Positions 12,201 through 22,792 of a DNA stretch of 64,000 nucleotides are shown piece after piece. The DNA is from Stereocaulon alpinum (lineage: Eukaryota; Ascomycota; Lecanoromycetes; Lecanorales; Stereocaulaceae): assembly GCA_018257865.1 (NCBI GenBank), contig JAEUBA010000040.1, positions 1 through 64,000 of the forward strand, in the 5' to 3' direction. Below the pieces are notes generated by a model. That model worked only from the letters and a program-made list of their open reading frames with translations. It was not told the DNA's origin and made no database searches. Every line of letters begins with the position of its first letter. The first letter of the stretch is position 1. The translations under genes were made by a program, and so were the position numbers.

Positions 12201-12482
12201 GATGTCCCACCTGTCAGCAGTCTTGAACAACATAAAACTTCGTACCTTTTCTGCAGAACCGTATACTTGAGCACATACTAAGTTACGTTACTAATTTCAA
12301 GTATAACAGCTCCAAAACATGATAGGGCTACTACAGCATTTACTTCTTCCCGAATTAAAGGATCGCCGCCTTGTTGACCCCAATATTAAAACAAACGGGA
12401 AGTTACGTCTCTCTCATCCACGAGACACCCACACTTCTTAGACGAAGTATTTTTCAACTGCTGTGTAATTCTTTCCTCGTCT
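9254..12482. other. 3.2-kb stretch without a supported gene
   Basis: Several overlapping frames of 60-150 codons occur, for example plus 10285-10686, plus 11351-11806 and minus 10245-10556. None shows a family motif, a plausible start context together with splice signals, or better composition than its shadow. It does not carry the RIP signature of 1-6245. It may hold old gene remnants, but I cannot identify one. Confidence 0.45.
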
Positions 12483-13964
12483 ATGGCAACCAGTGCTGCG
12501 CCGGCGAATGCACTTTCGCTACTCTTCCAGCCTGATCCACATGCTCCGAATCCACTGTATCCGTTCATCCTCGCTACGGTCTTGCTGTGCAGCATCTTAA
12601 CAACGATCACTACCGCTGCTCGCCTGATAACGAAACGATTGGTCTCCTCTTTGGGCGTTGAGGACTGTAAGTAGGAGATGAAGTCTATGCGCATAGACTT
12701 AGTTGCTGACACCGCATGCTTCCCAGATTTTTTGATCGCCGGATATGTTAGCAAGCTGAATAGTGGTATTAGTCTCTGAAAATTGTCCGCTGACGAGATG
12801 TAGCTTAGCAACATAGCTTACAACTATCTCTTCCTTGCAGGGGGCCTTTCGGGGCTCGGTAAAGATTTCTGGAATATTGGAGCGACTGGTTTTCCCATAC
12901 TTGCGAAGGTAAAAGACCCTCATTCCGTCCTTCGACAGTCAAATAGGATGTGGTCAGCTGCTAAGAGGTTGTAGTATTCCTGGGCACTACAGATTCTCTA
13001 CTGTCTGACGATATGGCTTGCAAAAACAGCGCTCCTCTTCCAGCTGATCTACATTTTCACGCCGATGAAGTCCGGCCCTGTCTACTGGGCTTGCCACTGT
13101 CTAATCTGGGGCAATCTAGCTTTCTATACTGGTGTCGTGCTTTCCCTCATCTTTGAATGTCATCCTGTCCAAGAGGTCTGGAATCCATTCTATGCAGAGG
13201 GAGGTCATTGTATCAACAGAAATCTATCACTAGTCGTGACAGGTGCCGTTAACGTGTTTTCTGATCTTTTGAATCTACTGATACCTCTCTGGGCAATATG
13301 GCACTTGCAGATGGCACCTAAACGAAAAGCTGGTGTCATGGCCATCTTTACTATAGGAACAATGTACTACCTACTCATCTTCTCTTCCCTCCCGCTCCTA
13401 CCCTGTTATATCATAATACCTAACCAGCTGACACTAATTCACGGGTTTAATAGTGCTTTCGTCGCGAGCATTTGCCGGCTTGTGTACAGCATACGGCTCA
13501 CCACTGGCACGGATATCAGCCGTGCCATCGCACAGACTGGAATGTGGACGTAAGAGCTAGTTGGTTGTCCCTGTATGCACGGTTTGACTGACAACTTCGC
13601 CGTTACTAGGTTGGCAGAAATTGCCTCCATTATCCTCTGCACCTGCTTTCCAATGATGCCTCGACTCAAAAGACTTATTGGAGACCATTACTCCCGGCAC
13701 AAGATGTCCTCAAGTTCCCCTTCAACGCGCTCGTCAAAACCTAGCACGGTAGCAGACAGGGGCTACGGAAAATCGAGCGACACACGGGGCGCAAGTACGC
13801 GCCAGCTTGAGAGTCCATACGAGCATTCACGAGAGTGTGAAGTGACTGAGATAAGCGGCTCGGTCGAGCAGGTTGGATGTACAGGTATACACGAGCCTGA
13901 CAGCGGTGAGCTCACAACACGAGACCGCATAGAGCGAAAAGCCCAGGTCACATCAGAAGTCTAG
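12483..13964 (+). CDS. Fungal rhodopsin-like seven-helix membrane protein
   Basis: Member of the large family of fungal integral membrane proteins with a rhodopsin-like (PTH11-related) domain, whose ligands are mostly unknown. I splice six exons: 12483-12666, 12727-12746, 12804-12908, 12993-13363, 13454-13549 and 13610-13964, giving 376 residues. Introns are 60, 57, 84, 90 and 60 bp. Family landmarks appear in order: a first helix ending TTAARLITKR, GVEDY, GLGKDFWN, the helix LTIWLAKTALLFQLIYIFTP, the ECHPVQEVWNPF loop with GGHCIN, and a last helix LAEIASIILCTCFPMMPRL. The C-terminal tail is hydrophilic and Ser/Glu-rich. Exon 2 is only 20 nt. Without the 90-bp intron 13364-13453 the frame stays open but the sixth helix fits less well. 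Confidence 0.8.
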
Positions 13965-14496
13965 AGAAGCGTGCTGGAGATGAGGTCTTTCATCATCTTG
14001 GGGCAGGTGGCAGCCTTGAGAATGTTATTTTAGTTCGATGTGTGAACAAAAGGATCTACATCCACATGGTTCTCAATGTATCGTCATAGTCGGGCAAGGA
14101 ATTGATTTCACCTGCAATGTATTAGAAGCAGATTAGGGTTCATTGCACAATTTTGATTCCACCCATCCAAGCAAAGTGCTCCTTGATTAGGTAGCTCAAC
14201 ATCTGGACGACAAATGAAGTCGTCACAATGACCGCCGAGAGCTGACAGCTCGAGATGATGCCGCCAGTAGTACCAACAGCTCTGCCAAGCCCCGGAATGA
14301 ACCGGAAGTGGAGCGACTCATGGGGACAGGACATTTTCCCATAGTGAGATGACGCTATTAGCGCTGACTAAAGCTGTGGGGTTCCCAGAGGTGGGGACCG
14401 AGCTAGGTATCCACACAAACAACTTTGTCTGTGAAACAACACTAGGACCCTAAACACACTCTCCGATCCCGCAGGGTATACAGAACTACATATAAG
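13965..14496. other. Intergenic
   Basis: No gene is supported. The start of the next gene follows an A-rich stretch (acatataagATG). Confidence 0.5.
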
Positions 14497-15446
14497 ATGA
14501 GTGCAATTCAGGAGGAGAGCGTAGATGGACCAACGCCAATCATCCAGGTCTTATTCGCCCTCCATCCCTCGTTCGGAGCCCAGGAGCTCTGCGGCCCTCT
14601 AGAGGTCCTCAGCAACGCTTTACACAAAATCAAGGATCCCAGTAAGCTATGTGTCTACTTTATAGCTCTGGACTTGTGTCCTGTTATTGATACTTATCAA
14701 TTGCAGGCACCAAGGCTTTCGAGTGCACCATCGCCGCAGCCTCCCAAGGCGTAACCTCGTCATCCGGCCTAACGATCAAGGCTGACATCGATTTTGATGA
14801 CGCGCTCGAAGATCTCAAGGACTACGACATCCTGATCATACCCGGCGGCCCTCGGGTTGAAGAAGTGCTCCAAAAGGAAATCGAACTTCTTGGACTCATC
14901 AAAGCATTTGCCGAATTGCAGCAATCAGACCCCAGCAAGGAGCGCACCCTTTTGTCCATTGGCACAGGGTCGTTGATCTTGGGTCATGCTGGCATTTTGC
15001 AAGGTATGGCTGCTACTACGCACCCTGACTACTACACCAAGATGGAAATCATCTGCAAGGAGGCCGCTAGACGTGGCGAGTTAGAGCAGACTGATGTTAT
15101 GGAGGAGAACTACGTTGTCAATAACGCTCGTTTCGATCTTGGTGACAAGCTCGACGACAATCCCTTCATTCTGAGCAAGCGTCCTGATGGTCGAAGACAA
15201 TCGATTGCACGCAAGGGAAGCAATGCATGGAAAGAGTCTGTCAAGCGTCGTGAGTCCAACGCTCGTCGGGCTAAGTTGAAGCTGGGAGGTTTGAGGGTGA
15301 TCACGAGCGGTGGAGTTACGAGTGGCTTGGATGCGAGCTTGTATCTTGTTGCGGCCATGGTATCTCATGAGTCTGCAGAGGAAGTGGCCCGAGTTCTACA
15401 GTACAGCTGGAACAAAGGTGTCACAGTGGAGGGTATCGATGTCTAA
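14497..15446 (+). CDS. DJ-1/PfpI-like protein lacking the nucleophile cysteine
   Basis: Exons 14497-14641 and 14707-15446 (65-bp intron) give 294 residues with the class I glutamine-amidotransferase-like fold of the DJ-1/PfpI family: VLFALHPSFGAQELCGPLEVL at the N-terminus, DYDILIIPGGP near residue 90, and a nucleophile-elbow segment SIGTGSLILG at 132-141. In active relatives the elbow carries Cys (xCTGS); here residue 134 is Gly, so cysteine-dependent hydratase, protease or glyoxalase chemistry is unlikely. A basic, serine-rich insert (about 205-240) precedes the C-terminal ITSGGVTSGLDASLYLVA segment, which is well conserved. The gene appears intact, so it may serve a binding role or use another residue. 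Family certain, function unknown. Confidence 0.85.
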
Positions 15447-16275
15447 GCCTCAGGTCTAGTAGTGACGTCATGCGTATCGACCACTTGAGGCTCTAGCGCT
15501 TGAGGTAATGTTCTGAAATCAAAAGCATTGGGTATGATATACCAGAGCTCTTTGTCGGCTTCTCTTAACCCACGGCACCCAACGTAGTTTAAATGTACAT
15601 GGTTCAGCCTTATTCTTTGTCATTCGATGCTCTCGCAACTTGCACCATGATGGGGATGACTTAATATCGGGAATGTATGGAAGGTTTTTGAGAAGCGCTT
15701 TTGGGTATGCGCAAGTAAACAGTGCGTTTGATCGGTACTTTGGGATGATTCAGTCCTTCATTTTCTGTGCCTCGCAGGTAGTGAATTGTACCAGAGCCGC
15801 CGCAATTACGTTTGCTACACCTAGCGGAGCGAAGTTTCTGGCGGATCGCAGGCAGGGTCCCGTGGAAAGCGGACATTGTTCCGGCCAAGAACACTCAAGG
15901 CCGATGTATATAGGTCTTGTCGGCACCCACGACGGCTTACCATCACAGCATCATAGGGTTAGTGGAACCATTTCTTGGGAATTTATAGTAATGAGCGAGA
16001 AACGAAGACGCGTTGTTCAGGCTCTCTTCTGGAGTAAGCAAAACACTTGGTATAGCGTGGGGTTCAATGATTACGCCTGGAACAAATGGCTATCGTATGC
16101 AGCCAAGCGATGGATATTTCATCCTCAAATAGTGAGATGTTCATTGACTTGTGCCTTGATGATTGTACCAATGCTTGGCTCATGAAAGCTTGAGCTTGAA
16201 CTCGGTTCTTCAGTGCCACAGCACATGAGAGGTTGATACTCAAAATGTTGCCGTTCCTTCAACCCCCAAGTTCGA
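15447..16275. other. Intergenic
   Basis: An open plus-strand frame (15640-16185) shows no motif, signal peptide or believable domain, and I do not call it. Nothing else stands out between these two convergent genes. Confidence 0.45.
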
Positions 16276-16824
16276 TCATGCCTCCACTGCAGGATCCTGA
16301 TCCAACTCATTCGGCGCCATTAGATACCTCGGATAATCATGCGTCAGAGCTTCTCCGGGGCCTTCGGGTGTAGGTAAAGTGTAGACATTGATGGTCCCTC
16401 CATTAAGTTGTTCAAGCACGCCACACTTGTCCACAATCCGCCCATATATCTGTTGCTGACATTCGATTCTTGCTGGGATCTGCGATCGGGGGGCCTGCGC
16501 AGGAATAAAGTAGGCTATTGAACAGCCCTCCAAGCTTGTCCAAACCCATTGATTCCGCTTTATCATGAATGGGAAGCGAGTGCTGAGTTTTGCGCATGCT
16601 GCGGGTATCACCTCTAAACATACTGAGGTGTCTAAAGTGGGAAGATCGGGAGCTGTTATCCTGATGCATTCAATGCTGGGTGGAACTGCCATTGTAAGAA
16701 TTTGAGTATGGTTGAGTTGGTTGCTGTATCGTTCAAGAAACATTGTGGAAGAAGGGTTGACGGCAAGAGATCCGACCCCAAAGATACAAATGAATAGAGA
16801 AAGTGATCTGCGGCGCTGGATCAT
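16276..16824 (-). CDS. Small secreted cysteine-containing protein
   Basis: I chose the ATG at 16824 because it is followed at once by a signal peptide: basic MIQRRR, the hydrophobic run SLSLFICIFGVGSLAV, then a polar region. The frame is open further upstream to 17028, but that extension is Arg-rich and looks untranslated. The 182-residue product has a mature part with several cysteines (CIRITAP, VCLEVIPAAC, GCSIAYFIPA, RIEC, KCGVL), followed by NGGTINVYTLP and YPRYLMAP. This layout resembles uncharacterised secreted proteins of plant-associated Dothideomycetes as I recall them. It could be an effector-like or cell-wall protein. No enzyme motif is visible. Confidence 0.6.
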   Translation of the reverse strand: MIQRRRSLSLFICIFGVGSLAVNPSSTMFLERYSNQLNHTQILTMAVPPSIECIRITAPDLPTLDTSVCLEVIPAACAKLSTRFPFMIKRNQWVWTSLEGCSIAYFIPAQAPRSQIPARIECQQQIYGRIVDKCGVLEQLNGGTINVYTLPTPEGPGEALTHDYPRYLMAPNELDQDPAVEA

Positions 16825-18524
16825 AGAGGATGAACACAAGGATGGCCAGACAGGGAAATAATGAATCAGATACATTGGGCAGACAGGAAGATCTTGGAGA
16901 TCTCTGTCTTGGTCAAGAGTGAACAAGTAGTTGGGCGTCGCATCTCGAGTACGTCGGTTGCTACGACTGCGGCATGACGCAGTGTCGCGCAGTCGCCTAT
17001 AATGCAGTGAAACAACTCTTTGTCTCAAGCTATCCAGGAACAGACTTAGTCATTGGTATAAAATCATCTCTGCGAGCAATTTTGCATGAATAGCATGTTT
17101 GGGTTCCCAGAAAACGCTCCGAAGCCTACTTCAACAGCGCCTTTGGTCTGTGCACCAAACGACCCATTGAATATACATTATCAAATACCATGCTTCCTAC
17201 TCTAAGACCTTCACAGGGTTTGATCGATGACTGAGAGTCCCAAAGTCGTTCTCAGGCGTTCACGAAACAGCGGAGAGAATGCAAATGCATCAACAACTCA
17301 GCAACATACCGTCATCGACTGGCGGTTTGCCGAAGCCTTTAATGGACCACAGAGTGGGTTGCAGTATACAAGCTTCAATTATAGCGTATGCGGGCTGTGG
17401 GCAGGGTTGCTACATAATATAAACAAGATATGAACGCGTGGCTGAAGAGACATCAAGTGATTTGCCAAGCAAGTGAAGTGGCGCTAGCTACAGATAGCTA
17501 GCGCTTATCGCATTCACGACAGCCAATACTTAATACTCCACACCTTCAGCTTCCGTTTGTTCATCATTGTATGCTTTTTCGAACCATAGTCTCAACCTGA
17601 TTGACTGTAGATAGCAGTGCTTTTGCGTATGACTTCTTCGGAACCCTTACCCTCTGATTAGAAGCCCCAGCGACAAGGTTCCTCCCCAGCCAAAGACCTT
17701 GCCCTAGACGACTAAGCTTCGCGGTACTGTAACCTCTCTTCGACGTCTTGGTCTGCTTTTTCATACAGAACAGAGCCATAGGGCTTATCAAATGAAAGGA
17801 ATTATCATGTGCCGGCAAGAGATGGGAAAGGGAAGAGCTTTACTCTAGACGTAATGCCGTTTAGACAGCTAGAAGGAACCAGAACATCAACGGGCTGCTC
17901 GCGGCGTTGCCATGAGGGTTTCATACGAAGGATGCTTTTAGGTCGCTAGAGCAACAAGGACAACGGACACTACAGTCAGGAAGAACAGGACTTGAGAGCG
18001 AATATACTAGATGGGCTCGCTCCGTTCCCCTTCCGCGGACCACGACCCCTTCCGCGGACCACGACCCCTTCCTTCGGCCCCGTCTAAGCTATGCCTTAAG
18101 CTTTGGAAAAGGACGCAACTTCCTAGTCCACTTGGGCGTTGTCTCTTGGGCGAAGAAGATGGAAAGGAAGATGCTGGATGCGAAATCAGGTGCTAAAAGA
18201 AGCTCCACATCGGGATCATCATCAATGATTCTGAGGGTGTGACGAGGGCCGTTAGAAGCTTTCTTTGATGGTATGCAGATGGATTCTTGAAGTCTGCTGA
18301 CGTTTCTATATCTTGGCTCTTCTTAGTGTCTTGAATCGATATAGTACAAAGGTAGTCTCGTTGTGCTCGCCTACTCATCCCCACTGTCCAAGAACCAAAG
18401 GCTTCCACTTCTAGATATTGCCCTTTGTCAAGCATTTATCCAATTGCTGATTTTCTGGTCACGTGCGTTCAGGGGCAATCTCCCGCTTGCGCACTTATAT
18501 CCTCTGAATATATCTACAAGTCCT
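16825..18524. other. 1.7 kb without a supported gene
   Basis: Only short frames occur (the longest about 85 codons), none with a recognisable motif. It contains one perfect 19-bp tandem duplication (18031-18068). The right end runs into the dehydrogenase pseudogene. Confidence 0.5.
18031..18068. repeat. Perfect 19-bp tandem duplication
   Basis: The unit ttccgcggaccacgacccc occurs twice in a row with no mismatch and is followed by a further partial ttcc. The exact identity suggests a recent slippage event. Confidence 0.9.
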
Positions 18525-19600
18525 ATCCGTGGACGGTACTCGTCATAATCCATTCGATCGCCATCCTAATTTTTAGAAGATCCTTCTTGACAACATCCTC
18601 TTCCCATGTGACGAGCTTTGGCATGTCCCACCTACAACTTGTATACCTACCGGCAAGCCAATACTGCCTCTTCTGCGTGTAGTAGACAATCATGTCCCAC
18701 CTACAACTTGTATACCTACCGGCAAGCCAATACTGCCTCTTCTGCGTGTAGTAGACAATCATGTAACCCGCAATCTCGGGCGTATTCGTAAGTACTGCGG
18801 TACATTAGCCCTGGTTGTGCGTTTCCAGATTGCTAGAGCACTCACTATAATGTGTTGCCTTTGGCATGTTACCAGCCAGCTCCGTCATGACGCCTCCAGG
18901 GTGATCAGCGAAGGTCAGGCACCTTGACTACCGAACGCCGCGTTGATGGAATCGAAAAGTCTTAGCATGACGAGCTAGCTGGGTTGGTATGCACTAAGTC
19001 ATGGCCGAAAACCATGTGCACTGGTGGAGGAGAGATTGATGATCTGCTTATCGCCGCCCTTCAGTATCAACGGAAGAAAGGAACATTTCCGTAGATAAGG
19101 ACCTCTGAGACTTTATCAAGCCACTCAAGGACGCAGTTATAGATCCCATGGCGGACCTGAGAGTATACCACTTCCCACGTTTTCCACCGCTAACCTGAAT
19201 CAATAGCGACTAATGTTATACTAGCGTTGAAGTATCCGGCGTTGATGATTACGACGTCTTGTTAGGCAAAAGCCGCCTCCATCACTTTCGCTGCGCCCTC
19301 TACCGATGCTCGATCCGAGAAGTGTAACTTTACAGCCAACACCCTGGGGGCTCTCTTCTCAGCCTATTATGCCACAAGTTGTATTCCTTTGTTCAGAGTT
19401 GAAAGGTATGACCGCGCCCCCCTCCCAATACCAGCTTCGCCAGCTTTTGCGTACCCAATAGCAGTACCACACCCGACCCCTTTCAAAGCTCTGCTGACGA
19501 ATAATTACTTGCTGCTGAGGTCGACTCTGTGGCAAGGGCGATGGCTGGGTACGTATCCTTGTGCGGCGTCTTGGTAGAAGGGAATCCTGTGGGAATGGCT
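18525..19600 (-). pseudogene. Short-chain dehydrogenase/reductase (SDR) pseudogene
   Basis: Reading the minus strand across frame changes and stops gives a whole SDR in order. The N-terminal nucleotide-binding remnant KGVGCGTAIGYAKAGEAGI lies near 19430-19500 and the INAGY motif near 19225. The catalytic tetrad region follows as SAYQPS plus stop, with the Tyr codon at 18989-18987. The C-terminus NTPEIAGYM and WLAGRYTSCRWDM lies near 18620-18790. The active-site Lys of YxxxK is replaced by a TAG at 18977-18975. At least one other in-frame stop (in AFA*QDVVI) and several frame changes are present, so no functional product is possible. The C-terminal part carries a 69-bp in-frame tandem duplication. 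Lesions are not of the CpA type, so this copy decayed without RIP. Confidence 0.8.
18622..18759. repeat. Perfect 69-bp tandem duplication within the SDR pseudogene
   Basis: 18622-18690 and 18691-18759 are identical. The unit is exactly 23 codons and repeats, in frame, the segment IVYYTQKRQYWLAGRYTSCRWDM minus its first and last few residues, which includes the conserved WLxGRY..WDM end of SDR proteins. Confidence 0.95.
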
Positions 19601-21215
19601 CAGTGATGCGCACTCGGTAGAGAGAATCTCTAAGATCATACGGCGGGTATGAATTACTATTGATGAGCCATGACGACTACAGACCGTGCAATCAAGGGTG
19701 TGGTTGGTTCGGCATAGCTGTCACAGCTCCATTGGAGTCATAAGCATTGTCACGGACCCGTTGACGCCAAGATGCCGTGCCATCTAAGTACAGATTCAAC
19801 GGCCCTGGAAGTACATGTTTCAAGTGTTCCAACAACTGCGCATATTGTTCTCAGAAACGTGGTAGTTCGTTATGGAAAAATATTGATTGTGTGAGCGTCT
19901 CATTGTTGAGGCGTCCACAGGGAGCAACTTTCCACACCCATTTGAACTCCTCCAGACGAATTGCACCCCACCAAGCAAAGGCTCTGGGCCTTCGACGCCG
20001 CTCATGGCTTGACTAACGTAACGATAGAGGCTAATAGCCATCATCTATCTGAGATTGTGGGCTCGGCCGTGCTCTAGACTTTCAATTCACCACTCAGGAA
20101 GGCACTGTATGTATGTTTGGCTAGCTGCATGGCCATGAGTCACCACACCCACCCAGCTTCCAAATGTACGTATGACCGGTTTATGTACGTCGGTAGGAGA
20201 ATTTATCCGGTTCGTGACCTGATTGTGGCGTCATGCAAGGCATGGTAGATCATGATCAGCAGGAACAAGGTACGTGGCAAACCAAATGAGCTGACCCAGA
20301 GAAGAGACGACGATAGTGTGAATGCTTCTTCATTCGCGTAGCGAGGAAAATTGGCGCGGATGGCGACATGAATGACATGTAGACCGAAAGCCAACGGGCA
20401 GGGCACGACAACACTGAGACTGTGAGAAAGCTATGGGTCAAGTCTGAGCACCCCCTAGCCACCACGGCGCGAGCCTGGGGCTGAGATTCGAAGCCTGTAA
20501 GGCTCAGACATAGAAGCTTATCGGGCGGCTCTCGAGAGTCGTGATCTCCTCAGACTCGTTAATGAGGAATGTTTGCGTGAATGCTAACTTACAGGCGGAG
20601 ACTGGTCTCCAGGGACTTCCTCTTATGACTAAGCCGAAATTAGCTTAGCGTCATGGATGATCAGCTACTGTAGGAACTTACATCATGTAGGGTGATAGAC
20701 AGCCCGTGCTATGCAGCTCATCACACAAGCTGCGCCATACACCGTTGACCACGATCTCGGCATGATGATTACTTCAGACCTCAGTGTGGGCATCGAGCAT
20801 GCCTCACGATCTTGCTTCCTGCAACAGTCCATGAAGTCGACCCAAGAGCACGAAGTAGGCTCCTCGGCGTTCAACTCCTTGCGCCTACATTCGCCTCCGT
20901 CCGTTTCAGATCTTTCCAAATGCTTCGGCGAAACCCCTACGCTTGATTCGATAGGACGTTCAGCTAATCTGGTGACTCGAATGCACAATGATAGGACCTT
21001 CGGGTGGACCACCTCCTTGGGAGCACTCAGGATACGACACGTCCCAGCATTTGGTCCATTGTCAGCTTGTTGGACAACGCACCAGCAATAATGGCTCAGG
21101 AGTTCTACGGCCTTACGATATGAAATTCTTCATTGGCATTGACTCAAGCCCAAGAGACATGCCAACCCTTCACTGATCGTTTCGTTCCGCACAATCCTTC
21201 TCCCAATGAAGCAAG
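19601..21215. other. 1.6 kb without a supported gene
   Basis: Overlapping frames at 20683-21012 (minus) and 20711-21091 (plus) are mutual shadows with no motif. The last 100 bp should hold the promoter of the oxidoreductase at 21216. Confidence 0.45.
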
Positions 21216-22406
21216 ATGTCCGTGGGAACCGCGATACTCGGCGCAGGCATCTTTGCACGCGATGGTACGATTGTGCAGCCTACCTTCAGGAAGCTGGCTG
21301 ACCCATACTACAGAACACCTCCCTGCGGTGCAAGCCTGCCCCCTCCTCTCCCTCAGAGCCATCTACTCGAGATCTCAAGAGTCTGCCGATAAGCTAGCTC
21401 AAGAAGCGCCTGATTCTGTCGATACATACTTCGATCTCCCTTCTACTTCAGGACGCTCCCTCCATGATCTCCTCAATCGTGTTGACATCCAAGCGGTAGT
21501 CATAGCTCTGCCTATTCTCGTCCAGCCGGAGGTGATTAAGAGAGCAGTAAGTGCAGGGAAACATGTCCTGAGCGAAAAGCCACTTGCGAAGGACGTTGAG
21601 ACAGCGGCCGAGCTGGTCAAATGGTATAAAGATACTGGCCAAAGAAAAATATGGAGTGTGGGTGAGAACTTCAGATTCCTCGACTCCGTTGCCTTCGGAG
21701 CTGAGCAGATCAAGAGACTTGGCGGAAATGTTGTGGCCTTCAGCCTGAAGCTGAATGGATTCGTTGACAAGAACGACAAATACTATCAAACAGAATGGTA
21801 TGTGCGGCCGCCTATAGGTACAGGACTACGCTATAGAGGAGTCAAAAAGAGCAGAGTACTGACACTGGACAATGCTCGACCAGGCGCCAGACTCCTAAGC
21901 ACCAAGGTGGCTTCCTTCTCGATGGGGGCATTCACTTCGTTGCTGGCCTACGCTACCTTCTAGCAGCTGCACGCCAATCGATTACGCAAGTTACAGCGTT
22001 CACCTCGCTTCTCCAACCCCATCTCGCCCCACTTGACACCGTCACCGCAATGGTGAAGGTCGGGAACAAGAACGACGGACAATTTTGCCTCTCCTACGGC
22101 GCAGAGTTCAAAAGCGACTTCGAGATTCAAGTTGTGACTGATCGAGGAGCTGTCACTGTGCTTCCCACTGTGGTAGCCGTCTTGACAAAGGACCCTAACG
22201 GAGAAAGGAATGAGAGAAGAGTCAGAGTCAGGCCTGGCCCTGCCGTGAACGCCGAGGTGGCTGCATTCGCAGAAAGTATCAGAACTGGCAGAGCGGACCC
22301 TAGAGGGACACCAGAGGAAGCGCTGGCGGATTTACACGTGTTGCAGGCTATGCTTGAATCTGGTGAAGAAGCAGGAGCGGTGAAGAAGGTATACTGTGCT
22401 ACATAG
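21216..22406 (+). CDS. Gfo/Idh/MocA-family NAD(P)-dependent oxidoreductase
   Basis: Three exons, 21216-21264, 21314-21797 and 21884-22406 (introns of 49 and 86 bp), give 351 residues. The protein opens with a Rossmann motif, AILGAGIFARDEHLPA. It continues with AIYSRS, a DIQAVVIALP strand and the family signature VLSEKPLAKD (Lys of the EKP motif), then the C-terminal sheet domain with GGFLLDGGIHFVAGLR. These enzymes oxidise or reduce sugars, polyols or other carbonyl compounds with NAD(P); the substrate cannot be read from sequence. The intron positions are well supported, because each one joins two halves of a conserved motif. No signal peptide, so probably cytosolic. Confidence 0.88.
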
Positions 22407-22792
22407 AGTCAGGACATCTGGCTGAAGCTTATGCTTTAAGTCTATGATAGCACAATTTTGTTCGATCTATACGGCTGAAATTGCGGTCAACAGTACGCGG
22501 CACCTTCTACTATTCGCCAGTCTATAATGATCACAAGTTGACCCAGAGACTCGCACTGCCGCACATATTGGTTCAAGGTTCACATGAAGCTTGCTATCAT
22601 ATTGTCACAATCTCACCGACTGACGAACTCGAGTGTGATTTTGGAAGGTTATTCCTCCAACGAACCGGTCCTCGCTTGACGACACGACCCACAACCTAGT
22701 CTTTCGGATTCAATACTTTAGTGTTGCTTCAAACAAAAGATTCTGTAGACGGTCTCAGCATTCCATGCTGGTCGGTCTGGATACCATCAGCT
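22407..22792. other. Intergenic between convergent genes
   Basis: No coding sense is visible. The two flanking genes are transcribed toward each other, so this should contain both 3' ends. Confidence 0.5.

Noticed and set aside
15640..16185. 181-codon plus-strand frame
   Set aside because: No signal peptide, domain or plausible homology sense; I judged it a chance frame.
20683..21091. Minus 109-codon and plus 126-codon frames
   Set aside because: They overlap each other and neither shows a motif.
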